64,000 bases of DNA from the NCBI RefSeq assembly GCF_012927105.1, contig NZ_JABBFV010000002.1, positions 62,001-126,000 on the forward strand. Direction: 5' to 3'. The translations under genes were made by a program, and so were the position numbers. Origin of the DNA: Sphingobium psychrophilum. GTDB taxonomy: Bacteria > Pseudomonadota > Alphaproteobacteria > Sphingomonadales > Sphingomonadaceae. The notes beneath the pieces were generated by a model. The model did no database searches, was not told the origin of the DNA, and worked only from the letters and a program-made list of their open reading frames with translations. This document shows positions 54,757 through 63,150 of the stretch, in pieces (position 1 is the stretch's first letter; each line of letters begins with the position of its first letter).

Positions 54757-55473
54757 ATGTCGCACACAGCATCCGTCCCGCCCGCCATCGATCCGCGCAG
54801 CCGCGCGGCGGCGCTGCGGCGGGAACTGATGCGCAACCGGCTGCTCGATACGGTGTTCGACCTGTATCAGCCGGGGCAGGCGAACGGCCATCTGGTGATC
54901 GACGACGTGATCCAGGCAGCCGCCGTGTCGCGCGGCAGTTTCTACAAATATTTCGATTCGCTCGAAGCGGCCGTCGATGCGCTGGGCGAACGGCTGACGG
55001 CCGGCATGATCGGCGACTATCGCCGCCTGTTCGACGATGGCGACGATCCGCTGTTGCGCGCGGTGGGCGGCGCGGCGATGGCCATGCTGCGCGCCTGGCA
55101 CGATCCGCGCTGGGCCGGCTTCACCTGCCGGGTCGACTATGTCGATTATTTCGAGCGGGCCAGCACTTTCGACCTCATGGTACGCGATGCGCTGGACGCC
55201 GCCCGCAGCCAGGGCCAGATGGCGTTCGTGTTGATCGACGTGGCAGTGGACCTGATCGTCGGCGTGACGATCGAGGCGCGGCGACGGCTGATGCGCCCGT
55301 CGGTCGCCGGTCCGCGTGCCTATATGGATGAGATGATTGCGCGCACCTTCTACGCGCTGGACACGCCGCCTTTGGCAGTGGCCGCCGTGCTGGATCGCGT
55401 GTGGCTGCGTCTGGCGAAGGATGGGCCGGTTCTGGACTGGTGGTCCACAAATCACGGAGTTCCAGCCAGCTAA
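54757..55473 (+). CDS. TetR-family regulator
   Basis: A 238-aa protein with an atypical TetR N terminus: the HTH (VIDDVIQAAAVSRGSFYKYF, residues about 45-70) is clear, and the first helix includes RRELMRNRLLDTVFDLYQPG. The remainder is helical and ends WLRLAKDGPVLDWW. It is the third gene of the monooxygenase operon, 6 bp after the NTF2-like gene, so it is likely an autoregulator acting at the 53079-53106 repeat; this is inference. Confidence 0.82.
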   Translation: MSHTASVPPAIDPRSRAAALRRELMRNRLLDTVFDLYQPGQANGHLVIDDVIQAAAVSRGSFYKYFDSLEAAVDALGERLTAGMIGDYRRLFDDGDDPLLRAVGGAAMAMLRAWHDPRWAGFTCRVDYVDYFERASTFDLMVRDALDAARSQGQMAFVLIDVAVDLIVGVTIEARRRLMRPSVAGPRAYMDEMIARTFYALDTPPLAVAAVLDRVWLRLAKDGPVLDWWSTNHGVPAS

Positions 55474-55501
55474 TCGCGCCTGTCGTGCCGCGTTGGCGTC
55501 A

Positions 55502-55948
55502 TCACAGCGGCGTCCAGCATGGCGTGCCGGCCTTTTCGAGTGGGCCGCATTGCGCCACGCGGGTCGCGCCCGTGCCCGCGATCAGGATCATCCAGTCGCC
55601 AGTGTCGCCGCAGCGGATGGACCAGGCCGCATTGGTGCCGATGTCGCCGCGAAACAGCGACCGTGTGGTTCGGGCGCAAACCTGCCCCGCATCATGCATC
55701 AGCGTGGCGAAGGATTGGCTGCGTCCGGTCGCGTCGCGCACCTCGATGGCGTTGCTGTAGGGATTACGGCTGCTGCCGGTCCGATACGCTTCGGCGATGG
55801 CGATCGATGCGCCCAGGGCGACGGCGATTATCCCCGTCGGGATCAACGTCCACAGCAATGCCCGGCGCAGGTTGCCGCCGATATGGCCGCAGGCGGCGCA
55901 ACCATTTCCATAGCCGTTGAGCGGCGCGCGGCATGTGGGGCAAGTCAT
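55502..55948 (-). CDS. Zinc-ribbon membrane protein of unknown function
   Basis: A 148-aa protein with an N-terminal zinc ribbon CPTCRAPLNGYGNGCAACG (two CxxC pairs, residues 3-21) and one membrane helix LLWTLIPTGIIAVALGASIA. An extracytoplasmic domain follows, containing Cys residues in GQVCARTTRS, SIRCGDTGDW and VAQCG. I do not recognise the C-terminal domain; it might form disulphides. It sits alone on the minus strand between a TetR gene and a GntR gene and shows no operon partner. Confidence in the gene is good, in the function none. Confidence 0.72.
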   Translation of the reverse strand: MTCPTCRAPLNGYGNGCAACGHIGGNLRRALLWTLIPTGIIAVALGASIAIAEAYRTGSSRNPYSNAIEVRDATGRSQSFATLMHDAGQVCARTTRSLFRGDIGTNAAWSIRCGDTGDWMILIAGTGATRVAQCGPLEKAGTPCWTPL

Positions 55949-56034
55949 GATGCCGCCCTAACGGCTCTGGAAGCGGGCCGACCCTATCGCCGGAGAGGCG
56001 CGGAAGGGCACCGGGCCAGACCATTCTATAGACT

Positions 56035-56769
56035 ATGGAATTGCAGCATCTGGCATCGACCACCACCACAACCCTCGCACCGCCAGCTGCGCTGATGGGC
56101 GAGCCGTTGCGTTCGCCCTCGACCTTGCGGCAGGCCGTGGTCGATCGTCTGCGTCACGCGATCGTCTCCGGCATCATCGCGCCGGGCACGTTGCTGCGCG
56201 AAACCGCGCTCGCCGCCAGCCTCAACGTCAGCGCCACCCCGATCCGCGAGGCGCTGGGTACGCTGGCCTCCGAAGGGCTGGTGGAGATAGAGGCGCATCG
56301 GCTGAAGCGCGTGACGCCAATCGATTTTGCGGCGACCCGCGACCTGTTGCGCGTGCAATGGGAATTGTGGCGGCTGGGCTATGACTGGGGGATGGAGCAT
56401 ATTGGCGCAGGGGAAACCGCGCTGCTCGATCAGGCGATCGCCGACTATCGCACGGCGCTGGACGGGGACGACCATGCAGGAGCGATTGCCGCGGGGCTGG
56501 ATTTCCACACCATCTTCATCACAGCGTCGGCGAACCGCGAACTACTGCGCTCGACGCTCGACCGGCGCGGGCTGATCGCCCGCTTCATCCTGCTGCATGG
56601 CCTCCAGACGCTGACGACGATTGGCCTGGAACAGCATCAGGCGATCCTGACCGCGTTCAAGGCGGGCGACCATCCCGGCGTGCTGGCCTGCCTCGATCGC
56701 ATGGCCACGCGTCTGATCGCCATTGCGGACGCGGGCTGCCCGGCCGCATCCGATCGCCCTTCCCGATAA
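56035..56769 (+). CDS. GntR-family (FCD) transcriptional regulator
   Basis: A 244-aa regulator with winged HTH (TLRQAVVDRLRHAIVSGIIA; LNVSATPIREALGTLASEGL) and a C-terminal FCD-type domain, with acid/histidine positions around DFHTIFI. ATG 56035 has no ribosome site, and TATAGA lies 3 bp before it. Translation may therefore begin at ATG 56095 (MGEPLRSPSTLRQ), which fits family N termini, giving 224 aa. It precedes an acyl-CoA dehydrogenase by 18 bp and a P450, so it probably controls that transcript in response to an organic acid or acyl-CoA. Confidence 0.83.
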   Translation: MELQHLASTTTTTLAPPAALMGEPLRSPSTLRQAVVDRLRHAIVSGIIAPGTLLRETALAASLNVSATPIREALGTLASEGLVEIEAHRLKRVTPIDFAATRDLLRVQWELWRLGYDWGMEHIGAGETALLDQAIADYRTALDGDDHAGAIAAGLDFHTIFITASANRELLRSTLDRRGLIARFILLHGLQTLTTIGLEQHQAILTAFKAGDHPGVLACLDRMATRLIAIADAGCPAASDRPSR

Positions 56770-56787
56770 GCAAGAGAGACACAGGAA

Positions 56788-57951
56788 ATGGATTTCGAAT
56801 TGCCCGAGGAATATCGTTCCTTTCAGGACATGGTGCGGCGCTGGGTCGACAAGGAAGTACCCAAGGAATGGGCGCGCGCGCTGGAGAAGGACGAACATAA
56901 CTACCCCTTCGCCCTGTGGGACAAATTCACCGAGGCCGGCTTCCACGGCATCGGCATATCGGAAGAATATGACGGGCAGGGCGGCGATGTCGTCATGCAG
57001 ATGCTTTTGGCGCGCGAACTGGCCCGCTCGCTGGGCGGCCTCGCCTGGATCTGGGGCATCACCAGCTTTGCCGGGTCGAAATCGATTGGCCTCTATGGTT
57101 CGCCCGAACAAAAGGCGAAATATCTGCCGCTGATCGCGACAGGCCAGTTAAAGGCTGCGATCGCCTTTACCGAACCGGGCGGCGGCACCGATTTGCTCGG
57201 CGCGATGACGACGACGGCGGAACGGGTCGAGGGCGGCTGGAAACTGAATGGCGAGAAGATCTGGTCTTCCTCCGCCCATGTCGCCGACTATCTGCTGGTG
57301 ATCGCGCGCAGCGACAAGGACGCTGAAAAAAAGCATCAGGGGCTGACCCTGTTCTGGGTGCCGACCAACACAGCGGGCGTCAAGATCACCCCGCTCGCCA
57401 AACTCGGTATGCGCTCGATGGGCAGCTGCTCGGTGCATTTCGAGGATGCCTTCGTCGCCGACGAACAGGTGCTGGGGGAGCCGCACAAGGCCTGGTACAT
57501 GCTGCTGCCCACGCTCAACAACGAACGGATCATGGTCGGAGCCTTCTGCCTTGGCGTCATAGACGGCGTGCTGGAGGACGCGCTCGATTATATGAAGCAG
57601 CGCAAAGCATTCGGCGGCGTCATTGGCCGTTTCCAGAGCTTGCAACATTATGTCGCCGACATCGCGACCATGCAGAAGACCACCGAACTGATGCTGCATT
57701 TCTGCGCCGACAAGCAGGCGCGGGGCGAAAATGTCGGGGTGGAGGCCAATATGCTCAAGCTGATGGCGTCGGAAAATGCCAATGCGGCCGCCGACATGGG
57801 CATCCAGATCTTGGGCGGCATGGGCTATTCGGCCGAAACCGACATGCAGCGTTACTGGCGCGACAGCCGGCTGTGGCGGATCGGCCCGATCACCAATGAA
57901 ATGGTGCGCAACGGCATCGCCGAGAGCCTGGGGCTGCCGCGCTCATTCTGA
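56788..57951 (+). CDS. Acyl-CoA dehydrogenase family protein
   Basis: A 387-aa FAD enzyme of typical length: N-terminal helices (MDFELPEEYRSFQDMVRRWV), AFTEPGGGTDLLGAMTTTAE for FAD, WKLNGEKIWSSSAHVADYLL, and ILGGMGYSAETDMQRYWRDS. The loop where many members have YEGTxE reads LWRIGPITNEMVRNGIAESL. The catalytic Glu may therefore be elsewhere, as in isovaleryl-type enzymes, or the enzyme may act on an unusual substrate. It follows the GntR gene and precedes a P450 by 79 bp; all three probably share a transcript. Confidence 0.88.
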   Translation: MDFELPEEYRSFQDMVRRWVDKEVPKEWARALEKDEHNYPFALWDKFTEAGFHGIGISEEYDGQGGDVVMQMLLARELARSLGGLAWIWGITSFAGSKSIGLYGSPEQKAKYLPLIATGQLKAAIAFTEPGGGTDLLGAMTTTAERVEGGWKLNGEKIWSSSAHVADYLLVIARSDKDAEKKHQGLTLFWVPTNTAGVKITPLAKLGMRSMGSCSVHFEDAFVADEQVLGEPHKAWYMLLPTLNNERIMVGAFCLGVIDGVLEDALDYMKQRKAFGGVIGRFQSLQHYVADIATMQKTTELMLHFCADKQARGENVGVEANMLKLMASENANAAADMGIQILGGMGYSAETDMQRYWRDSRLWRIGPITNEMVRNGIAESLGLPRSF

Positions 57952-58030
57952 AACCCGGCCCTTCTGAAAGACAGGTGAAATGGCGGGGGCGGGCGCGCAG
58001 CCTCCCCGTCGATCAAGGAGACAGACGATC

Positions 58031-59254
58031 ATGATGTTCCCCCCGCAACCCATTCCCGACCATGTGCCGGCCGATCTGGTCAAGCCCGATTTTCCCTTCA
58101 TCTTCGGCATGACGACGGATCGCGATCCGTTCGACGACATGGCGATGGAAGTGCATGAAGGCCCGGACATTATCTACGCGCCGCACGCCTATCCGGGCGG
58201 CACCGCTGCCTGGGTGCCACGGCGCATGGCGCATATGCGCGCCATCTATCTGGATACGGAGCATTTTTCCTCGACCGACTTTTCGCCCTTTTCCAAACTG
58301 GTCGGCGGCACCTGGATCAATTCGCCCGCAGAACTGGACCCGCCCGCCCACGGCCCTTTCCGCCAGATGGTCAACCCCGCCTTCACGCCCAAGGCTATGG
58401 CCGCGCTGGAGGGGAAGATCCGCCAATATGCGATCGAATATATCGATGCCTTCGCCGCGCGCGGCTCGTGCGATTTCATGAGCGAATTTGCGTTCGAATT
58501 TCCGATCAAGGTGTTCATGGACCTGATGGGCCTGCCGCACGACCGGGTGGCGGAGTTCATGGAGTGGGAAATGAACCTGCTCCACAATCACGACCTGGCC
58601 AAGATCGCCGAAGCGACCCGCAACGTACTCGACTATCTGGGCGGCGAAATCGACGATCGCCGCGCCAATCCGCGCGACGACCTCATCAGCTTCGGCGTTC
58701 ATGGCAAGATCGGCGGTCGGCCACTGACGCAGGATGAATTGCTGGGCTTCATGTTCAACCTGTTCATCGGCGGGCTTGATACCGTCTCGACCAATATGGG
58801 TCTGCATTTCCGCCATCTGGGCAGCGCGATGGAGGATCAGGCGCATCTGCGCGCCAATCCGTCCGACATCCCGCACGCGATCGATGAACTGATGCGCGCC
58901 TATGGTGCGGTCACGACCTTCCGCACTTGCATCAAGGAAACCGAAGTCGGCGGCGTGCGCTTCATGCCGGGCGAAAAGGTCGCGATGTCGACCACGCTCG
59001 CGGGCCGCGATCCGGCCGAGTTCGACGCGCCGACGCAGGTGCGGCTGGACCGCAAGCCGCGCCATGTCGGCTTCGGCTTTGGCATCCATACCTGCGTGGG
59101 CATGCATCTGGCGCGGCGGGAATTGCGGATCGCGATGGAGGAATTTCTCGCCCGTATCCCGCAATTCCGCATTGCGCCGGGTCATACGGTCGAATGCCAT
59201 CTGGGCATGATCCAGCCGGTCGCGCTGCCGCTGGTCTGGACGCCGGCCGCCTGA
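58031..59254 (+). CDS. Cytochrome P450, CYP101-like
   Basis: A 407-aa soluble P450. It shows the I-helix oxygen-activation motif FIGGLDTVSTN, the ExxR Glu and Arg in DELMRAYG, and the haem loop GFGFGIHTCVGMHLARRE with ligand Cys355. The C terminus (RIPQFRIAPG and ALPLVW) resembles P450cam, CYP101, suggesting hydroxylation of a terpenoid or similar alicyclic molecule. ATG 58031 follows AAGGAGACAGACGATC. Class I P450s need a 2Fe-2S ferredoxin and an FAD reductase; no ferredoxin is visible, and the only reductase in the window is the rubredoxin-reductase-like gene at the right edge. Confidence 0.92.
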   Translation: MMFPPQPIPDHVPADLVKPDFPFIFGMTTDRDPFDDMAMEVHEGPDIIYAPHAYPGGTAAWVPRRMAHMRAIYLDTEHFSSTDFSPFSKLVGGTWINSPAELDPPAHGPFRQMVNPAFTPKAMAALEGKIRQYAIEYIDAFAARGSCDFMSEFAFEFPIKVFMDLMGLPHDRVAEFMEWEMNLLHNHDLAKIAEATRNVLDYLGGEIDDRRANPRDDLISFGVHGKIGGRPLTQDELLGFMFNLFIGGLDTVSTNMGLHFRHLGSAMEDQAHLRANPSDIPHAIDELMRAYGAVTTFRTCIKETEVGGVRFMPGEKVAMSTTLAGRDPAEFDAPTQVRLDRKPRHVGFGFGIHTCVGMHLARRELRIAMEEFLARIPQFRIAPGHTVECHLGMIQPVALPLVWTPAA

Positions 59255-59287
59255 TCGATGGGGGGCGTTCGTCTCGCGACGGACGCC

Positions 59288-59863
59288 CTACAGGTCCAGG
59301 CACGCCTTGTCGAAATCCAGGCGGGGGTTGCGCGGATGCAGCGCTTCGGGTTGGCCATGGCCGATATTGCACAGGAAATTGACCTTCCACCGGCAATCGG
59401 GGAAAAATTCGCCATCCACCCCCGCCGCGTCGAAGCCCGACATCGGCCCGCAATCCAGCCCCAGCGCCCGCGCCGCCATGATGAAATAGGCACCCTGCAA
59501 GGTCGATGAGCGCGCCACCGTCTCGGCAATCAGCGCCTCTTTCCCTTCGAATACGCTCCGCATGTCACGGGACGGGAACAGGGTATCATATGCCTCGTAA
59601 AATCGCGTGTCGCCCGCGATGATGACGGTGCAGGGGGCTTGCGCGACCTTATCGACATTGCCCGCATTGATGTGCGGCATCAGCCGCGCCTTCGCCTGCG
59701 CCGAACGGATGAAGACGAAACGGGCGGGATTGCTGTTGGCGGTCGTCGGCCCCCATTTGGCCAGATCATAGAGGGCGCGGACCATATCGCCGGTAACCGG
59801 CTGGCCGGTCCAGCCATTATGGGTCCGGGCCTGCCGGAACAGCCGGTCCAATATGTCGGTCAT
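59288..59863 (-). CDS. RutE-like nitroreductase-family flavoprotein
   Basis: A 191-aa FMN enzyme of the nitroreductase superfamily, RutE/HadB branch: ARTHNGWTGQPVTGDMVRAL, YDLAKWGPTTANSNPARFVF, ARALGLDCGPMSGFDAAGVD and NIGHG. RutE reduces malonic semialdehyde, and relatives reduce enals, quinones or nitro groups with NAD(P)H. No other rut genes are here, so a pyrimidine role is unlikely. ATG 59863 overlaps the upstream gene by 4 bp (ATGA). It is the last gene of the minus-strand operon beginning with the rubredoxin reductase. Confidence 0.87.
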   Translation of the reverse strand: MTDILDRLFRQARTHNGWTGQPVTGDMVRALYDLAKWGPTTANSNPARFVFIRSAQAKARLMPHINAGNVDKVAQAPCTVIIAGDTRFYEAYDTLFPSRDMRSVFEGKEALIAETVARSSTLQGAYFIMAARALGLDCGPMSGFDAAGVDGEFFPDCRWKVNFLCNIGHGQPEALHPRNPRLDFDKACLDL

Positions 59864-60426
59864 GGCTTTCCCCAGTTGGGTGCCTCGCGGGCAAGTATAT
59901 CGTCCGCCTCCCTGCCAAGCGCCTCCCGATCCGCTCGCTCCCACACCCGATGATCGCCCCGCGCATAGCCGCGCCCATTGTCGCGATAGAGCAGCGCGTC
60001 GATCACATGGTCGCGCAATTTTTCGATCCGGCGCACGACCCGGCCGGGCGTCCCCATCACCAGCGAATGGGGCGGTACGATGCTGTCGGGGGGCAGGAAA
60101 CTATGCCCCGCGATGATCGACCCATGGCCGATGACGCACCGTTCCATGATCGTCGCGCCCACGCCGATCAGGCAGGCCGGTTCGATGATACAGCCATGCA
60201 CCACCGCGCGATGGCCGATCGTGCAATAATCGCCGATGACGGTCGGATCGTCCCAGCCGATATGGACCATCGCATGATCCTGCACGCTGGCGCAGCGGCC
60301 TACCGAGACAAACGCCCGCTCGCACCGGATGACCGCATAGGGCCACAAGCTGCAATCCTCGCCCAGCCGCACGTCGCCGAACAGGCGAACGGTCGGATCG
60401 ACATAGGCCGGGGACGTCGCGATCAT
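59860..60426 (-). CDS. Gamma-carbonic-anhydrase-like left-handed beta-helix protein
   Basis: A 188-aa hexapeptide-repeat protein. The repeats run from VDPTVRLFGDVRLGEDCSLW to SIVPPHSLVMGTPGRVVRRI, and the three metal-ligand histidines are in QDHAMVHIG and IGHRAVVHGC. The family includes YrdA, CaiE and PaaY, the latter a thioesterase in aromatic catabolism. ATG 60426 is taken; the frame extends a further 10 codons. It overlaps the nitroreductase start and follows the flavin monooxygenase after 51 bp, so a metabolic housekeeping or thioesterase role within the island is likely. Confidence 0.86.
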   Translation of the reverse strand: MIATSPAYVDPTVRLFGDVRLGEDCSLWPYAVIRCERAFVSVGRCASVQDHAMVHIGWDDPTVIGDYCTIGHRAVVHGCIIEPACLIGVGATIMERCVIGHGSIIAGHSFLPPDSIVPPHSLVMGTPGRVVRRIEKLRDHVIDALLYRDNGRGYARGDHRVWERADREALGREADDILAREAPNWGKP

Positions 60427-60477
60427 CGCGTCGTTCGAACAAGGCCGCCCACCCATCCGGGCAGGCGGTCCTGCCGA

Positions 60478-61704
60478 TCAATAGGCGCCGGGCGGCGAAA
60501 TCGGGTCCGCACCGGTCATGGCGCGGCCGAAGATTTCATAGCCGATGGTCGGGATATTCTGGATATGCCGCGTCGCCATCGACACGTCGCGCCAATAGCG
60601 ATTGATCGGCTTGTCGAGCGCAAAGGCCGAAGATCCCACCTGGAACATCAGCGATTCGCTTGCCCCATGGACAAGCTCGATCATCTGCGCGCCCGCGGCC
60701 CGGTGCTTGGCCTTCTCCGCCATAGTGAATTCCTCGCCCAGGCCGACCCGGTCCAGCTTGGCGGTCAGGTCGAACAGGATCAGCTTGGCCGTGTCGATCA
60801 TCGCGGCCGCTTCGCCCAGGTCGCGCATATAGGCGCCGGAACTCGTGCGCGGCCCGATGATGGTGGTCAGCACCGGCTTCTTGGGCGCTTCGGCCCGCAC
60901 GATTTCCAGCATCGCCTCGACCGCGCCGATCAACTGCGCAATGCCCGTCGTGCGCACCACCGGAACGGCGGGCAACAGGTCGGACGGCGCACCGAAATGG
61001 CGCTTGGTCGGGTCGATCTGGCCGGTTCTCTCGGTCATCAGCGCCATCTGCGCATCGGGAATGAACACGTCCTTGGCGATGGCGGTGTCGGACCCGGTAC
61101 CCTGCATCCCCGACACGAACCAGCTGTCCTCGATCGTCATGGCGTCCATCGGCAGGTAGCACATGTTGATGCCCGGAACGACGGGACCGTCATAATCCTC
61201 CAGCACCACGCCCTGCTGCGCCCAGTTCGACTGGCGCGACCCGGACATATAGGGCCATTTGCCGTTGATGATCCATCCGCCATCGACCTTACGCGCCTTG
61301 CCGGGCGGGTTGTACGCGCCGCACACCGTCTGCGGACCGTCGGCGAACACCGCGTCCTGCACGCCATCGGGGGCCAGGCTGGTGATCCAGCTGGTGCCGT
61401 TGATGATCTGCATGACCCAGCTGATCGCCGGATCGCCCTTGGCAATTTCGATCTGCACGCGGCAGAAATCGGTCGGCGACAGGCCAAAACCGCCCAGACG
61501 CTGCGGCACCAGCAGGCGCAGGAAGCCTTCGTCCTTCAGCATCTTGTCGACCGCCGGGGTCGGGCAGCGCCGTTTTTCGCCGGCAGGCGCTTCGCTCTGG
61601 AGGAAATCGCGCAGGCTGCGCGCCTTTTCGACCAGCGCGTCAGCCACGCTCTTGTCGGCGAAGCCGACCTTTGTGGTGGATTCTAACTTTGCCAGGGTAG
61701 CCAT
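60478..61704 (-). CDS. HsaA-type flavin-dependent monooxygenase (acyl-CoA dehydrogenase fold)
   Basis: A 408-aa group D flavin monooxygenase: VDKMLKDEGFLRLLVPQRLG, AKGDPAISWVMQIINGTSWI, the GKWPYMSGSRQSNWAQQGVV segment, and the C-terminal INRYWRDVSMATRHIQNIPT with the His typical of these hydroxylases. It would use reduced FMN or FAD from a reductase to hydroxylate an aromatic or other ring. AGAGAGGATGAACTG precedes ATG 61704, and that site lies within the end of the TetR gene (4-bp gap). It is distantly similar to the 53133 product. Confidence 0.86.
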   Translation of the reverse strand: MATLAKLESTTKVGFADKSVADALVEKARSLRDFLQSEAPAGEKRRCPTPAVDKMLKDEGFLRLLVPQRLGGFGLSPTDFCRVQIEIAKGDPAISWVMQIINGTSWITSLAPDGVQDAVFADGPQTVCGAYNPPGKARKVDGGWIINGKWPYMSGSRQSNWAQQGVVLEDYDGPVVPGINMCYLPMDAMTIEDSWFVSGMQGTGSDTAIAKDVFIPDAQMALMTERTGQIDPTKRHFGAPSDLLPAVPVVRTTGIAQLIGAVEAMLEIVRAEAPKKPVLTTIIGPRTSSGAYMRDLGEAAAMIDTAKLILFDLTAKLDRVGLGEEFTMAEKAKHRAAGAQMIELVHGASESLMFQVGSSAFALDKPINRYWRDVSMATRHIQNIPTIGYEIFGRAMTGADPISPPGAY

Positions 61705-61708
61705 CAGT

Positions 61709-62341
61709 TCATCCTCTCTTATGTTCGGCATGGTGGCCGGCGATTTGCAGCGCCCATTCGCACAACCGGTCGGGCGCCCCGTTCCAGATGGCCAGCCATT
61801 GCGGCGTAGCCGGAATGATGAGGGTGCTCAGTTGCAACCGCACCATCGTGTCGCAGAAAATGTCGCGGTCCAGGCGGCTGCCCGTCAGCATCTCGAAATG
61901 GTCAAGTACCGGGTCCAGCGCCTGCTGCACGGCGGCCTTGTGGCGGCTGAAATGGCTGCGCAGGAAATTGAGGTGGAAGGCCGGTTCGACCTCGAATATG
62001 CCGTCGGGCGACCGTTCGATGGTGAAGCGGCCGTAAAAGCGCATCACCGCGCGGAACCGCTCGATAGGATCGGCTATGCCTTGACCCGCTTCGATAATCC
62101 CTTTTTCGAAACTGCTGCATATATATTCGCTGACCGCCGCCAGAACGTCCTCCTTGGACGTGAAATAGCGGTAGAGCGTGCCGCGCGACACGCCGCTCGC
62201 CTCGCTGATGTCGCTCATCGACAGGCGCCGCGCACCGATGCTGCCGATCGCGCGCAGCGTGCCATCCAGAATTTTCTGGACGCTGCCGGATTGATCGGTG
62301 GCGACGATGTCGCTCCAGTCGGTGTGCGGCATCAATTTCAT
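61709..62341 (-). CDS. TetR-family regulator inside the operon
   Basis: A 210-aa repressor with HTH SGSVQKILDGTLRAIGSIGA and SEASGVSRGTLYRYFTSKED, followed by a helical effector domain. ATG 62341 overlaps the SDR stop by 4 bp (ATGA), and its stop is 4 bp from the next start, so it is embedded in the operon from 64000 to 59288. This arrangement favours autoregulation of the whole transcript. Confidence 0.87.
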   Translation of the reverse strand: MKLMPHTDWSDIVATDQSGSVQKILDGTLRAIGSIGARRLSMSDISEASGVSRGTLYRYFTSKEDVLAAVSEYICSSFEKGIIEAGQGIADPIERFRAVMRFYGRFTIERSPDGIFEVEPAFHLNFLRSHFSRHKAAVQQALDPVLDHFEMLTGSRLDRDIFCDTMVRLQLSTLIIPATPQWLAIWNGAPDRLCEWALQIAGHHAEHKRG

Positions 62342-63150
62342 GTCTGGGCTTCCATCTCGGCAAGATTGTGCGGAACGCTCACATAGCCGGGCAGATGCTG
62401 CCCGCCATCCACGTTGATCAGCTCGCCATTGACGAAACGCGACATGTCCGACGCCAGGAACAGCACCACCGGCCCGATGTCCAGTTCCGGGTCGCCTGCG
62501 CGCTTCAACGGGTTGCTGGCGGTCGCCATGTCCAGAAAGCCCGGCACGTCCTGTACCAGCTGTGCGAACACCTGACCCATGCCGGTCGGCGCGATCGCAT
62601 TGGTGCGAATGTTGAACCGCCCCCATTCCACCGCCGCGCTGCGCGTCAGGCCCATGATCGCGCCCTTGTTCATATTATAGTCGGCATGCAGCCAGGCGCC
62701 GGTCTGCGCGTCGATCGAATAGAAGTTGACGATCGACCCGCCGCCCCGCGCCTTCATATGCGGGAAGGCCGCGCGCATCGCCCACCAACTGCCCCAGGTG
62801 CCGATTTCCAGCGTGCGCTTGAGCATCTCGTCAGTCTTCTGTTCCAGCAGGACGTTGTCCGACAGCAGCGATGCATTGTTGACGAGAATGTCGATGCCGC
62901 CAAATTCGGCGACCGCGCGGTCGATCATCGCTTCCACGTCCGCCTTGACGCCGACATCGGCGGACATGCCGGTGGCGCGCACGCCAAACTCCGCCGAAAT
63001 CTCTGCCGCCACCTTCTCCGCCGCCGCGCCATCGCGCCCCGTGATCAGCAGATGCGCGCCCTCCCGCGCCAAACAGCGCGATATGCCATGGCCCAACCCC
63101 TTGGCCCCGCCGGTGACGATCGCAACCTTGTCCTGTACCAAAGCCGTCAC
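62338..63150 (-). CDS. Short-chain dehydrogenase/reductase (GTG start)
   Basis: A 270-aa SDR with VTGGAKGLGHGISRCLAREG, NNAS, and SIVNFYSIDAQTGAWLHADY leading into the YNMNK active-site Tyr and Lys. The GTG at 63150 is chosen because AGGAG lies 7 nt upstream and it overlaps the reductase stop in a GTGA. The catalytic Ser position lies in NFYSID. It probably dehydrogenates a hydroxyl made by the oxygenases. It is second in the minus-strand operon that starts beyond the right edge. Confidence 0.88.
   Translation of the reverse strand: MTALVQDKVAIVTGGAKGLGHGISRCLAREGAHLLITGRDGAAAEKVAAEISAEFGVRATGMSADVGVKADVEAMIDRAVAEFGGIDILVNNASLLSDNVLLEQKTDEMLKRTLEIGTWGSWWAMRAAFPHMKARGGGSIVNFYSIDAQTGAWLHADYNMNKGAIMGLTRSAAVEWGRFNIRTNAIAPTGMGQVFAQLVQDVPGFLDMATASNPLKRAGDPELDIGPVVLFLASDMSRFVNGELINVDGGQHLPGYVSVPHNLAEMEAQT

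Noticed and set aside
59950..61686. 578-codon plus-strand open frame
   Set aside because: It is antisense to the gamma-carbonic-anhydrase-like and flavin monooxygenase genes, whose families are clear; its own translation has no recognisable motif.
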